Assembly (NCBI RefSeq): GCF_002218005.2
Contig: NZ_AP018678.1
Span: 2,232,001 to 2,296,000, forward strand
From: Vibrio algivorus
GTDB taxonomy: Bacteria; Pseudomonadota; Gammaproteobacteria; Enterobacterales; Vibrionaceae
Reading direction: 5' to 3'
DNA: 64,000 nucleotides
How positions within the stretch are numbered: position 1 is the stretch's first letter; each line of letters opens with the position of its first letter. A program made the translations under genes and the position numbers. Below the pieces are notes generated by a model. The model made no database searches. It was not told where the DNA came from and saw nothing but the letters and a program-made list of their open reading frames with translations. Shown here piece after piece: positions 1 through 8,132 of this stretch.

Positions 1-996
1 CGTCAGCGTGAGGCTCTATTTAATGCAGTTTATGGCTACGCTGCCAATATCGATAATATTGAAGTCTTGCTACCTGTAGTTGAAAAGATCGCACAAAAAC
101 ATACAAGCTTTAACATTACAGCAGCACAATACGACATTGTTGGTACACACCTACTAGCAACAATTGATGAATTAATGAGCCCAGGACAAGCCGTCCTCGA
201 TGCTTGGGCTGAAGCCTATGGTTTACTCGCAACCATATTCATCAACCGAGAAGAAGAGATTTACCAACAAAACGAACAAGAAACTGGAGGCTGGCGTGGA
301 ACCCGTGAGTTTAAAGTCATTGAAAAAACACCTGAAAGCAATGTGATCACCAGCTTTGTTTTTGAACCAACTGATGGACAAGGTGTGATTGGTTACAAAC
401 CTGGACAATACATTGGCATTTATCTCAACTCAGACAAACTAGCAAACCAAGAAATCCGTCAATATAGCTTATCAGATGCACCAAATGGTAAGACTTACCG
501 TATATCGGTAAAAAGAGAGGACCAAGGCGTAGCATCTAATCACATTCACAATGAAATCCAAGTCGGCGATACCGTTCAGCTTGCCGCCCCTGCCGGTGAC
601 TTCTTCTTTACTAGTGAAAGTGATAAACCTATAACCTTAATTTCAGCCGGTGTAGGATTAACGCCAATGCTAGCAATCTTAGAGAGCATTAAAGATACAC
701 ATAATGCCAATATTCATTGGTTACACGCGACAGAAAACACAGAACGACATGCTTTTGCTAAAACTGTTTCTGATTATGCCGAACAACAAGAAAATTTAAC
801 TCAGCAGATTTGGTACAAAGATCAACAGGGTCTTATGGATTTAAATGAAGTGAATTCAATTGATTGGCAAGCGACTGATTTCTATTTATGTGGCCCAGTT
901 GAGTTCATGCAATTCATAGCTAAACAATTAATCGAAAAACAAGTACCTGAAGCCAACATTCACTACGAATGCTTTGGCCCTCATAAAGTACTGTAA
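1..996 (+). CDS. hmp: Flavohaemoglobin (nitric oxide dioxygenase), 5' end outside window
   Basis: The open frame enters from the left edge and ends with TAA at 994-996. The 331 residues present match E. coli Hmp from about its residue 53 on, so roughly the first 50-60 residues of the globin domain are missing. The proximal haem histidine region (KHTSF) comes near residue 36 of the visible part, followed by the FAD-binding RQYSL motif, the NAD-binding region with GVGLTPML, and the conserved C-terminus ending HYECFGPHKVL. The family oxidises NO to nitrate with O2 and NAD(P)H in the cytosol and protects against nitrosative stress. The gene converges on purA across a shared hairpin. Its promoter, often NsrR-controlled in this family, lies outside the window. 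Confidence 0.96.
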   Translation, partial: RQREALFNAVYGYAANIDNIEVLLPVVEKIAQKHTSFNITAAQYDIVGTHLLATIDELMSPGQAVLDAWAEAYGLLATIFINREEEIYQQNEQETGGWRGTREFKVIEKTPESNVITSFVFEPTDGQGVIGYKPGQYIGIYLNSDKLANQEIRQYSLSDAPNGKTYRISVKREDQGVASNHIHNEIQVGDTVQLAAPAGDFFFTSESDKPITLISAGVGLTPMLAILESIKDTHNANIHWLHATENTERHAFAKTVSDYAEQQENLTQQIWYKDQQGLMDLNEVNSIDWQATDFYLCGPVEFMQFIAKQLIEKQVPEANIHYECFGPHKVL

Positions 997-1002
997 TACT
1001 AA

Positions 1003-1020
1003 TATACCCAAGTAACACGC
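1003..1020. repeat. Half-site of the TATACCCAAGTAAC repeat family
   Basis: The sequence just after hmp begins TATACCCAAGTAAC, which is the terminal sequence of the palindromic repeats at 16603-16667 and 45034-45301. No inverted partner follows before the terminator, so this is a solo or truncated end. Confidence 0.4.
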
Positions 1021-1024
1021 AACA

Positions 1025-1053
1025 AAAAGCCGACGGTGAAGTCGGCTTTTTTA
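1025..1053. terminator. Rho-independent terminator between convergent hmp and purA
   Basis: An 8-bp perfect stem (AAGCCGAC / GTCGGCTT) with a GGTGAA loop is followed by a T-run on the plus strand and flanked by an A-run on the other side. It can therefore terminate both hmp (plus) and purA (minus, ending at 1074). Confidence 0.85.
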
Positions 1054-1073
1054 TAGCTCAATTTAATTCACAA

Positions 1074-2390
1074 TTAAGAATTAAATGGGTGAACCTTAAT
1101 AATAGTCTCATTACGATCTGGACCGGTTGAAATAATATCAACTGGTACACCCGTTAGATCTTCAATTCGCTTGATGTAATCAAGAGCCGCTTGAGGAAGC
1201 TCATCAATAGATTTAGCACCGAAAGTATTTTCAGACCAACCTGGCATTGTTTCGTAAACTGGTGTCGCTCTTTCGAAATCATCAGCTGACATTGGAGACA
1301 CTTCTACAATAGAGCCGTCATCCATTTTGTAGCTAGTACAGATTTTAATTTCTTCTAAGCCATCAAGTACATCAAGCTTAGTTAGGCAGAAACCAGATAA
1401 TGAGTTAATTTGAATAGCACGACGCATAGCAACTGCATCAAACCAACCTGTACGACGTAAGCGACCAGTGGTTGCACCAAATTCATTACCAACAGTACCT
1501 AAGTGCTTACCAACAGGATCTTGCTTCTCTAAGCCATCGTATAACTCAGTTGGAAATGGACCTGAACCCACACGAGTACAATAAGCTTTAGCAATACCTA
1601 AGATGTAACCTAAGTGGCGAGGACCAAAGCCAGAACCTGCCGCAACACCACCAGCAGTCGTATTTGAAGAGGTTACATAAGGATAAGTACCGTGGTCGAT
1701 ATCAAGCAATGTACCTTGTGCGCCTTCAAACATGATTTTATCACCACGTTTACGAGCAGAATCAAGCTCATCGGTCACATCAATCACAAGTGAAGTCAGT
1801 AATTCAGCATAACCTTTTACTTGCTCCAGCACTTCTTCATAGTTCACTTCATCTACTTTGTAGTAGTTCACTAATTGGAAGTTATGATATTCCATCACTT
1901 CTTTTAGCTTTTGCGCGAAAGATTCCATGTCGAACAGATCGCCGACACGTAAACCGCGACGAGAAACTTTATCTTCATAAGCTGGACCGATACCACGACC
2001 AGTTGTACCAATTGCTTTTTTGCCACGAGCTAATTCACGAGCTTGATCTAAAGCAATATGATAAGGAAGAATTAGAGGACAAGCTTCAGAAATGTATAAG
2101 CGTTCGCGAACTGGAATGCCACGCTCTTCAAGCGGTTTCATTTCTTTTAATAAAGCGTCAGGTGAAAGTACTACGCCATTACCGATAATGCATTTTACAT
2201 TTTCGCGTAGAATACCTGATGGAATTAAGTGAAGAACGGTTTTTTCACCGTCAATGACTAGAGTGTGACCTGCATTGTGACCACCTTGATAGCGAACCAC
2301 ATATTTTGCATCTTCAGTTAAAAGGTCAACTATTTTACCTTTACCTTCGTCACCCCATTGGGTGCCCAGAACGACTACGTTATTTCCCAT
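1074..2390 (-). CDS. purA: Adenylosuccinate synthetase
   Basis: This cytosolic GTP-dependent enzyme joins IMP and aspartate to give adenylosuccinate, the first committed step of AMP synthesis. The 438 residues fit the family's usual length of about 430. The N-terminus carries the GTP-binding loop GDEGKGK (residues 13-19, catalytic D14) and GHNAGHT with catalytic H42. The TTGRGIGPAYEDK, EGAQGTLLD and TSSNTTAGG blocks follow. It is the last gene of the minus-strand hfq-hflXKC-DUF2065 series, 143 bp beyond the DUF2065 gene, and probably has its own promoter because a hairpin follows hflC. It ends at a terminator shared with hmp. Confidence 0.98.
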   Translation of the reverse strand: MGNNVVVLGTQWGDEGKGKIVDLLTEDAKYVVRYQGGHNAGHTLVIDGEKTVLHLIPSGILRENVKCIIGNGVVLSPDALLKEMKPLEERGIPVRERLYISEACPLILPYHIALDQARELARGKKAIGTTGRGIGPAYEDKVSRRGLRVGDLFDMESFAQKLKEVMEYHNFQLVNYYKVDEVNYEEVLEQVKGYAELLTSLVIDVTDELDSARKRGDKIMFEGAQGTLLDIDHGTYPYVTSSNTTAGGVAAGSGFGPRHLGYILGIAKAYCTRVGSGPFPTELYDGLEKQDPVGKHLGTVGNEFGATTGRLRRTGWFDAVAMRRAIQINSLSGFCLTKLDVLDGLEEIKICTSYKMDDGSIVEVSPMSADDFERATPVYETMPGWSENTFGAKSIDELPQAALDYIKRIEDLTGVPVDIISTGPDRNETIIKVHPFNS

Positions 2391-2533
2391 CTTTCTAAGT
2401 CTGCTTGCTAGTTAAAAAAGGATTCTAGCATAGCCTAATAGCATCTTGCAGTCATTTTTTAGATGATTTTTTATGCAAGTTGATTTTGCGACAAATATTG
2501 CATGCTAAGTTTTACAAAATTGAAGTGTAGAGC

Positions 2534-2725
2534 TTAGCTCACCACCAATAATACAATAGCAGCACCAACCAGAATCAAACTGGTGCCAATACGCTTTAAT
2601 TGCTGATCTGGTTGCTGAGCCATTTGACTCACCATATCACGCCACATTTTTGGAAATAATGCAGGCCCCATCCCTTCAAAAATCAACAATAGACCAATTG
2701 CGATCATTAGTGCGGTCATCTTCAA
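2534..2725 (-). CDS. DUF2065 (YjeT-like) small inner-membrane protein
   Basis: This 63-residue protein has two hydrophobic segments (about residues 3-22 and 44-63) joined by a short polar loop containing PKMWRDMV. That is the layout of the DUF2065/YjeT family, which sits between hflC and purA in E. coli and other gammaproteobacteria. Its molecular role is unknown to me. It lies 79 bp downstream of hflC, after a terminator-like hairpin, so it may be expressed by readthrough or from its own promoter. Conserved synteny is the main reason to trust so short an ORF. Confidence 0.85.
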   Translation of the reverse strand: MKMTALMIAIGLLLIFEGMGPALFPKMWRDMVSQMAQQPDQQLKRIGTSLILVGAAIVLLVVS

Positions 2726-2743
2726 CCTCTATTCTTTGTATCC

Positions 2744-2774
2744 AAAAACAAGAAAGACCCACGAAGGGCCTTTC
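2744..2774 (-). terminator. Terminator-like hairpin after hflC
   Basis: Read on the minus strand, GAAAGGCCC, the loop TTCGT and GGGTCTTTC form a stem with one G-T pair, followed by TTGTTTTT. It lies 31 bp past the hflC stop and should end, or attenuate, the hfq-hflXKC transcript before the DUF2065 gene and purA. Confidence 0.65.
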
Positions 2775-2804
2775 AAATCTTACAACCGAATAAGTTCAAT
2801 CAAC

Positions 2805-3779
2805 TTATTTTCGGCCATTGCTGTCATTCATGTACTTAAAGAAATCACTTTTAGGATCAAGTACTAACAAATCACTCTTATTGCTAAATGACTTCTCATA
2901 CGCCTTCAATGAACGTAAGAAGCTATAAAACTCAGGTGACTGTGTATAAGCTTTTGAGTAAATATTCGCAGCAGTTGCATCAGCGTCACCTCGTGTTACA
3001 CGAGCGGTTTTATCAGCTTCTGCAAGAATAGTCGCCACTTCTAACTCAGCTTGAGCTCGAATGATCTCTGCTTTTTCACGACCTTGAGAGCGGTGTTTAC
3101 GAGCAACAGACTCACGCTCTGCACGCATACGGCGGTAAATAGACTCACTGATTTCATCAGGTAAGTTGATTTTCTTCATACGGAAATCAACTACTTCAAC
3201 GCCCAGATCTTTCATCGCACTACCACGAGTATCTTCCAATACATCTTGCATGATTTGATCACGTTCGCCATCGATTTCAAGTGCTTCTTTCGCTGATTCA
3301 GGCAGTACTTCATTATCATCGATAGAATCTACCGCAACAACATCACTACTTGGTCCAGAAACAATTTGCTTAATTTCACGCGAACCAATTTCAGAACGAA
3401 GTACATCTGTCACTTTACGCTCTAATAGAGTTTCAGCAGTAAGAGTGTTACCACCACCCGTTGCTAGGTAGTACTGACCAAAGTCACTGATTTTCCACTT
3501 CACATAGGTATCAATAATAACGTCTTTTTTCTCTGAAGTTACGAAACGGTCAGAGCGGCCATCCATGGTTTGGATTCGCGCATCTAACGTTCTTACACTA
3601 TCAAAGAAAGGCATTTTAATGTGTAACCCTGGTGGGTAAATCTTAGAGATTTCATTAGTATCTTTAAGTACACGACCAAAACGGATCACGATACCACGCT
3701 CGCCTTCCGGGATCACGAACACCGACATTAACGAAACGACAATTAAAATCGCAACTAAAGGGATAATTAACTTACGCAT
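2805..3779 (-). CDS. hflC: HflC, subunit of the HflKC regulator of FtsH
   Basis: HflC and HflK form a large membrane complex that surrounds and modulates the FtsH protease. The 324-residue protein has one N-terminal transmembrane segment (about residues 5-22) followed by an SPFH/prohibitin domain that opens with PEGERGIVIRFGR. A helical region rich in charged residues (about 210-275) and a short tail follow. The start lies 2 bp from the hflK stop, so the two are surely co-translated. This is the standard gammaproteobacterial arrangement, and nothing looks broken. Confidence 0.97.
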   Translation of the reverse strand: MRKLIIPLVAILIVVSLMSVFVIPEGERGIVIRFGRVLKDTNEISKIYPPGLHIKMPFFDSVRTLDARIQTMDGRSDRFVTSEKKDVIIDTYVKWKISDFGQYYLATGGGNTLTAETLLERKVTDVLRSEIGSREIKQIVSGPSSDVVAVDSIDDNEVLPESAKEALEIDGERDQIMQDVLEDTRGSAMKDLGVEVVDFRMKKINLPDEISESIYRRMRAERESVARKHRSQGREKAEIIRAQAELEVATILAEADKTARVTRGDADATAANIYSKAYTQSPEFYSFLRSLKAYEKSFSNKSDLLVLDPKSDFFKYMNDSNGRK

Positions 3780-3781
3780 GC

Positions 3782-4975
3782 TTAGAATCTCCCTTGACGT
3801 GTAGATGTTGAGTTAGTGCCTGAATCTTGAGATTCACTGCTGTTTTGTGGATCCAACTGAATACCATCATAGGTTGGTTGCGTTTTATCTTTAGCACGAG
3901 TTGAACTGTTGTTTTGCTTAGATTCTGAAATCAACTTATCAATTGGCAGATATAACATGTTGCCTGATGAGTCAGAGTCAATCAGCACTTTCGAGCTATG
4001 AGAATAAATCTTCTCCATTGAATCTAAGTACAAACGATCACGAGTGACACCTGGTGCTGCATTATATTCAGGAAGTAATTTCTCAAACTGAGCAACTTGA
4101 CCTAATGCTTCATTTACCGTGCGTTCAGTATAACCTTGCGCTTCTTTCTTCAAACGTTCAGCTCGACCGGTTGCTTTCGGTAAAATTTCATTTTTATAAG
4201 CTTCTGCTTCACGGATGAAACGCTCTTCATCTTCTCGAGCGGCAATCGCATCATCAAACGCATCTTTTACTTGCTCAGGAGGACGAGATGATTGGAAGTT
4301 CACATCAATAACCGTTAAGCCCATATCGTACTTATCGATAATTTGATTCAAGGTTTTTTCTGTTTCTTGACGAATCGCCTGACGACCACTAGTCAAAATA
4401 CTATCCATTAATGAATCACCAATCACAGCACGTAATGCAGAATCGGTTGCTTGACGTAAGCTATCGTCAGCATTCGTCACACGGTACAGGTATTTATATG
4501 GGTCTGATACGCGATATTGAACACCCATTTCAACGGTAACCACATTTTCATCTTTAGTCAGCATCAAACCGGATGCTCGTAAAGAACGAATAGCTTGTAC
4601 GTTTACTGCAGACACTTCATCAATAAATCGAGGACGCCAGTTTAGACCAGGGTCAACCATACGCTCATATTTACCTAAGCGTAAAACTACGCCTCTTTCT
4701 GCTTCACCGATAGTGTAGAAACCAGAGAACACCCAAATTAAAATGGCAATAATTGCAATGGCACCAAAGCCCATTACACCGCCACCACCAAAAGAAGGCC
4801 CTTTACCGCCCCCTTTCTTACCAAATTTTCCGCCTAACTTTTGGCTGAGTTTATTAAACACCTCATCCAAATCAGGTGGACCTTGTTCACGACCGCCACG
4901 ATTATTGTTCTTACCCCAAGGGTCATTATCGCGGCCGTTATTGTCGTTATTATTTCCAGGCTCATTCCACGCCAT
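3782..4975 (-). CDS. hflK: HflK, subunit of the HflKC regulator of FtsH
   Basis: The 397-residue partner of HflC has a glycine- and asparagine-rich cytoplasmic N-terminus (residues 1-67, with GGREQGPPDLDEVF) and a single transmembrane helix at about 68-87. An SPFH domain begins at about residue 90 (GEAERGVVLRLGKYERM), followed by a long coiled-coil-prone segment and a polar, low-complexity C-terminal tail rich in Ser, Gln and Asn. It lies between hflX (58 bp upstream) and hflC (2 bp downstream). The tail is the least conserved part of the family. Confidence 0.97.
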   Translation of the reverse strand: MAWNEPGNNNDNNGRDNDPWGKNNNRGGREQGPPDLDEVFNKLSQKLGGKFGKKGGGKGPSFGGGGVMGFGAIAIIAILIWVFSGFYTIGEAERGVVLRLGKYERMVDPGLNWRPRFIDEVSAVNVQAIRSLRASGLMLTKDENVVTVEMGVQYRVSDPYKYLYRVTNADDSLRQATDSALRAVIGDSLMDSILTSGRQAIRQETEKTLNQIIDKYDMGLTVIDVNFQSSRPPEQVKDAFDDAIAAREDEERFIREAEAYKNEILPKATGRAERLKKEAQGYTERTVNEALGQVAQFEKLLPEYNAAPGVTRDRLYLDSMEKIYSHSSKVLIDSDSSGNMLYLPIDKLISESKQNNSSTRAKDKTQPTYDGIQLDPQNSSESQDSGTNSTSTRQGRF

Positions 4976-5033
4976 TAGAAAGCTCCATCGTATAGATATG
5001 ACGTTATATCAATCTGTCTCGTAATAATTGATA

Positions 5034-6341
5034 TCATACTGTAGCAGTGATGTCTGTGACGATAAAGTCACTCATTACTGCCCCTTCTCTTTTCACTAAT
5101 CTTAACCAATCAACTTGTTGCATTCTAATATCAATCAATAAATTGCCTTTTTCATCATACTCTTCGGTTTGAATTGCATTCAATTGGAAAAATAGGCTAC
5201 GAATTCTCCCTTGATTCATAGGAGGAATACACAACTGATATTGAACAATTTGAGTTGCTAAACGTTCTGTCAGTGCAGCAAATAGCAAATCAATGCCTTG
5301 CCCTTCCATCGCTGACACCCACACTGTGCGAGGTCTACCTTCATCATCACGGTCGATTCTTGGTTTCTGACCGTCCATGCTATCAATCTTGTTCATCACC
5401 AATAGCGATGGAACCTCATGGGCATCGATCTCTTCAAGAACTTCGTTTACCGCATGAATATTCTCACGAAAACGGTCATCACTTGCATCAACAACATGTA
5501 ACAAAATGTCAGCTTCTTGCGTTTCTTGCAAGGTCGCTTTAAATGCAGCGACTAAGTCGTGTGGAAGGTGACGAATAAAACCAACGGTATCCGCTAAAAT
5601 TGCCCCACCAACATCCTCTAACTCAATCTTACGCAAAGTCGGATCTAGCGTCGCAAACAGTTGATCTGCTGCGTAAACCCCTGCCTCGGTAATACGGTTA
5701 AACAATGTAGATTTCCCCGCATTGGTATAACCCACTAATGAGATAGTTGGTATTTCTGCACGTTGACGAGCCTTACGCCCTTGCTCACGCTGTTTAGCCA
5801 CTTTCGCTAAACGACGTAAAATGGCTTTAATACGTTCACGCAATAATCGTCTATCGGTTTCAAGCTGAGTTTCCCCCGGCCCTCTTAAACCAATACCACC
5901 TTTTTGACGCTCCAAGTGCGTCCAACCACGAATCAATCGAGTAGAAAGATGGCGTAATTGCGCCAGCTCTACTTGCAATTTACCTTCATGGGTTCGAGCT
6001 CGTTGGGCGAAGATATCGAGAATTAACCCAGTACGGTCCAACACGCGACATTGACACAAATACTCTAAGTTCCGCTCTTGAGCAGGGCTTAAAGCATGAT
6101 TGAAAATGACAATTTCAGCCCCGAGAGCTTTAACTGTATCTGCGATTTCTTGAGCTTTACCGGTTCCGACATAGTATTTTGTGTGCGGAGATTGGCGGCT
6201 ACCTGTTACAACTTGTAGCGATGTGACGCCAGCGGAAGATACCAGCATTTCAAACTCGCTGAGATCTTCCCACTCACCTTCTTGTGTGAAGTTGATATGA
6301 ACAAGTACAGCCTGCTCACCGGCTTCATAACGGTCAAACAA
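5034..6341 (-). CDS. hflX: Ribosome-associated GTPase HflX
   Basis: HflX binds the 50S subunit, splits stalled or heat-damaged ribosomes and hydrolyses GTP. The 435 residues show the HflX N-terminal domain, the GGIGLRGPGETQLETDRR signature (about 148-165), a basic coiled coil, then the G domain with G1 GYTNAGKST (204-212), G3 DTVGFI and G4 NKID. The start codon is TTG. I accept it because AAGGAG lies about 8 bases upstream and MFDRYEAGEQAVLVH aligns with the E. coli N-terminus. It lies 44 bp downstream of hfq. Confidence 0.97.
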   Translation of the reverse strand: MFDRYEAGEQAVLVHINFTQEGEWEDLSEFEMLVSSAGVTSLQVVTGSRQSPHTKYYVGTGKAQEIADTVKALGAEIVIFNHALSPAQERNLEYLCQCRVLDRTGLILDIFAQRARTHEGKLQVELAQLRHLSTRLIRGWTHLERQKGGIGLRGPGETQLETDRRLLRERIKAILRRLAKVAKQREQGRKARQRAEIPTISLVGYTNAGKSTLFNRITEAGVYAADQLFATLDPTLRKIELEDVGGAILADTVGFIRHLPHDLVAAFKATLQETQEADILLHVVDASDDRFRENIHAVNEVLEEIDAHEVPSLLVMNKIDSMDGQKPRIDRDDEGRPRTVWVSAMEGQGIDLLFAALTERLATQIVQYQLCIPPMNQGRIRSLFFQLNAIQTEEYDEKGNLLIDIRMQQVDWLRLVKREGAVMSDFIVTDITATV

Positions 6342-6385
6342 GCAGCTCGCTCCTTAGTGATTGATAGTTCAAAATTAGATAGATA

Positions 6386-6661
6386 TTAATCTTCAGAATT
6401 CTCTTGTTGAGGACGCTCCGTACGCTCACCTTGTGGGCGTTCAGCCGTATGATGGCTAACCGCACGAGCAGGAACGACGGTAGAAATTGCATGCTTATAA
6501 ACCATTTGGTTTACTGTGTTTTTCAATAAGATCACAAATTGATCAAATGATTCAATTTGGCCTTGTAGCTTAATGCCATTCACGAGATAGATTGATACTG
6601 GGATACGCTCGCGACGTAACGCATTTAAGAACGGGTCTTGTAAAGATTGCCCCTTAGCCAT
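6386..6661 (-). CDS. hfq: RNA chaperone Hfq
   Basis: Hfq is a hexameric Sm-like protein that pairs small RNAs with mRNAs. The 91-residue protein starts at the ATG at 6661, giving MAKGQSLQDPFLNALRRERI, the near-invariant family N-terminus, with AAGGAA just upstream. The frame stays open 25 codons further up, but that lysine-rich extension is not family-like. Sm1 (about 20-45) and Sm2 with YKHAIS (55-60) are intact. The C-terminal tail is polar and rich in Glu, Arg and Gln. hfq leads into hflX, hflK and hflC. In this genome about 530 bp of repeat-rich DNA separates it from miaA. Confidence 0.98.
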   Translation of the reverse strand: MAKGQSLQDPFLNALRRERIPVSIYLVNGIKLQGQIESFDQFVILLKNTVNQMVYKHAISTVVPARAVSHHTAERPQGERTERPQQENSED

Positions 6662-6832
6662 TTTATATTCCTTATATTTGTTGTTTATTTTATTTTTAGC
6701 TAACTTTCTCTTTTTACTACCTTCCAAATTGGACATAGAGTAGAAATCAAAAGTACTTACTTACACAAAAAGCAGTGCCAATTCTTATCCATAGTGCTTG
6801 TTTCTAAGACTAAGAAATAAGTCATGCATTAA

Positions 6833-6848
6833 CGGGTGAATTCACCCG
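6833..6848. repeat. Perfect 16-bp palindrome in the miaA-hfq gap
   Basis: CGGGTGAATTCACCCG is a perfect palindrome about 170 bp upstream of the hfq start. Its size suits a dimeric regulator site, but no T-run adjoins it and I recognise no known operator. It may equally be a repeat remnant. Confidence 0.45.
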
Positions 6849-6867
6849 ACTGCTAAAGTTTCTTTTA

Positions 6868-7027
6868 TACCAATCAATATAAGTAAATGATCTAAATTAG
6901 CGTAGGAAAAAAGCTTGATAACAAGGCATAAAATTTCTGTTAGTAGTGGTTCTACATACAAATTTTATAACGTAGTTAGCGAGTTTTTTAACAAGCTAAG
7001 ATGATCAGTTACTTATTGCGATTGGTA
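6868..7027. repeat. 160-bp imperfect palindrome bounded by TACCAATC / GATTGGTA (MITE-like)
   Basis: The ends TACCAATCAATATAAGTAA and TTACTTATTGCGATTGGTA are inverted repeats. The similarity continues inward through GATC, TTAGC, AAGCTTG / CAAGCT and TAAAATTT / AAATTTTA to a central loop near 6930-6955. It would fold into one long hairpin. It encodes nothing and is best read as a non-autonomous mobile or RNA-hairpin repeat. Confidence 0.7.
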
Positions 7028-7193
7028 CTATATAGCGATTTCAACCTTGAAGTCGCTTTAACATACGCAAAGTACTTGAGTACAAAGAGTATGAGCAATT
7101 ACAGTATATACTCAAACTTATTCAAGATGCTTGCATCAATCAGAATTTACTTACAATTTGATTGAGAAACCCAAGTCACTGAGTATAAAGCTA
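7028..7193. other. Rest of the miaA-hfq gap, no gene seen
   Basis: This AT-rich stretch has no convincing ORF. It contains TATACTCAAACTTATTCAAGATGC near 7111-7134 and an inverted partner ending GAGTATA near 7180. It looks like a diverged copy of the TATACCCAAGTAACTTCAAGATGC repeat family. hfq promoters, which in E. coli lie within miaA, could be here, but I could not point to one. Confidence 0.35.
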
Positions 7194-8132
7194 TCAATGT
7201 GAATAATGTTCAATTTCAGCCGAAATAATCTTAACCCCCGAATCGATATCTTCACTATCTAACCAAGTTAAGTTACTCCAACTGCGTAACCAAGTGATTT
7301 GTCGCTTGGCCAATTGACGTGTGGCACAAACCCCACGGAAGATGGCCTCATCCAATGTACCATTGCCATCTAAATATTCCCACACTTGTCGATAGCCTAC
7401 ACAACGAATAGAAGGAAGATCAAGATGTAGATCACCTCTAGCATGCAAAGCTTTCACTTCATCTTCAAATCCGGCGGCTATCATTTTTTCAAATCGCAGT
7501 TCAATCCGGCGGTGTAGCTCTGTACGCTCTTTTGGCATAATTGCGAATTGTTTCACTTGGTAAGGTAAGGCCTCACCCTTTTGTTCTGTCAACTCAGTTA
7601 GGCTTTTTCCTGAAATACGAAACACTTCTAATGCACGAGACAAACGTTGTGGATCGTTAGGGTGAATACGCTTAGCGGAAACAGGATCAATTTCACTTAA
7701 CTGTTGATGCATTACATCCCAGCCTTTCTCGTTGGCTTCTTGTTCTATCTGCTGGCGAATATCCGGATCGGCTGCTGGCAATGGTGATAACCCTTCCAGT
7801 AAAGCTTTGTAGTACAGCATCGTCCCGCCAACCAACAATGGGATTTTACCTTGAGAGACGATTTCATCCATCTGCTGCAACGCATCACGACGAAAATCCG
7901 CAGCCGAATAAGCTTCACTAGGATCAAGAATATCAATCAATCGATGTGGTGCGAGTGATAATTCCTGTGCGTCAGGTTTAGCTGTACCAATATCCATGCC
8001 TTTATAAATTAACGCAGAATCAACACTGATGATCTCAACCGGATATTTTTGCCTTAAACGAATCGCTAGCTCAGTTTTACCTGATGCGGTTGGGCCCATT
8101 AAAAATAATGCGAGAGGTAATGGTTTTTTCAT
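7194..8132 (-). CDS. miaA: tRNA dimethylallyltransferase
   Basis: MiaA transfers a dimethylallyl group to N6 of A37 in tRNAs that read U-starting codons, the first step toward ms2i6A. The 312-residue protein has the P-loop GPTASGKT (13-20), the DSALIYKGMDIGTAKP substrate block and the RVDIxDP-like region LIDILDP, all typical of the family. Its start overlaps the mutL stop by 4 bp (ATGA), so translation is coupled. It is the last gene of the tsaE-amiB-mutL-miaA run before the repeat-filled gap that precedes hfq. Confidence 0.97.
   Translation of the reverse strand: MKKPLPLALFLMGPTASGKTELAIRLRQKYPVEIISVDSALIYKGMDIGTAKPDAQELSLAPHRLIDILDPSEAYSAADFRRDALQQMDEIVSQGKIPLLVGGTMLYYKALLEGLSPLPAADPDIRQQIEQEANEKGWDVMHQQLSEIDPVSAKRIHPNDPQRLSRALEVFRISGKSLTELTEQKGEALPYQVKQFAIMPKERTELHRRIELRFEKMIAAGFEDEVKALHARGDLHLDLPSIRCVGYRQVWEYLDGNGTLDEAIFRGVCATRQLAKRQITWLRSWSNLTWLDSEDIDSGVKIISAEIEHYSH

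Noticed and set aside
1790..2188. 132-codon plus-strand frame inside purA
   Set aside because: It is antisense to strongly conserved purA sequence with no support of its own.
6662..6736. 25-codon upstream extension of hfq
   Set aside because: The ATG at 6661 gives the conserved MAKGQSLQDP start and has its own AAGGAA; the extension is lysine-rich and unlike any Hfq.
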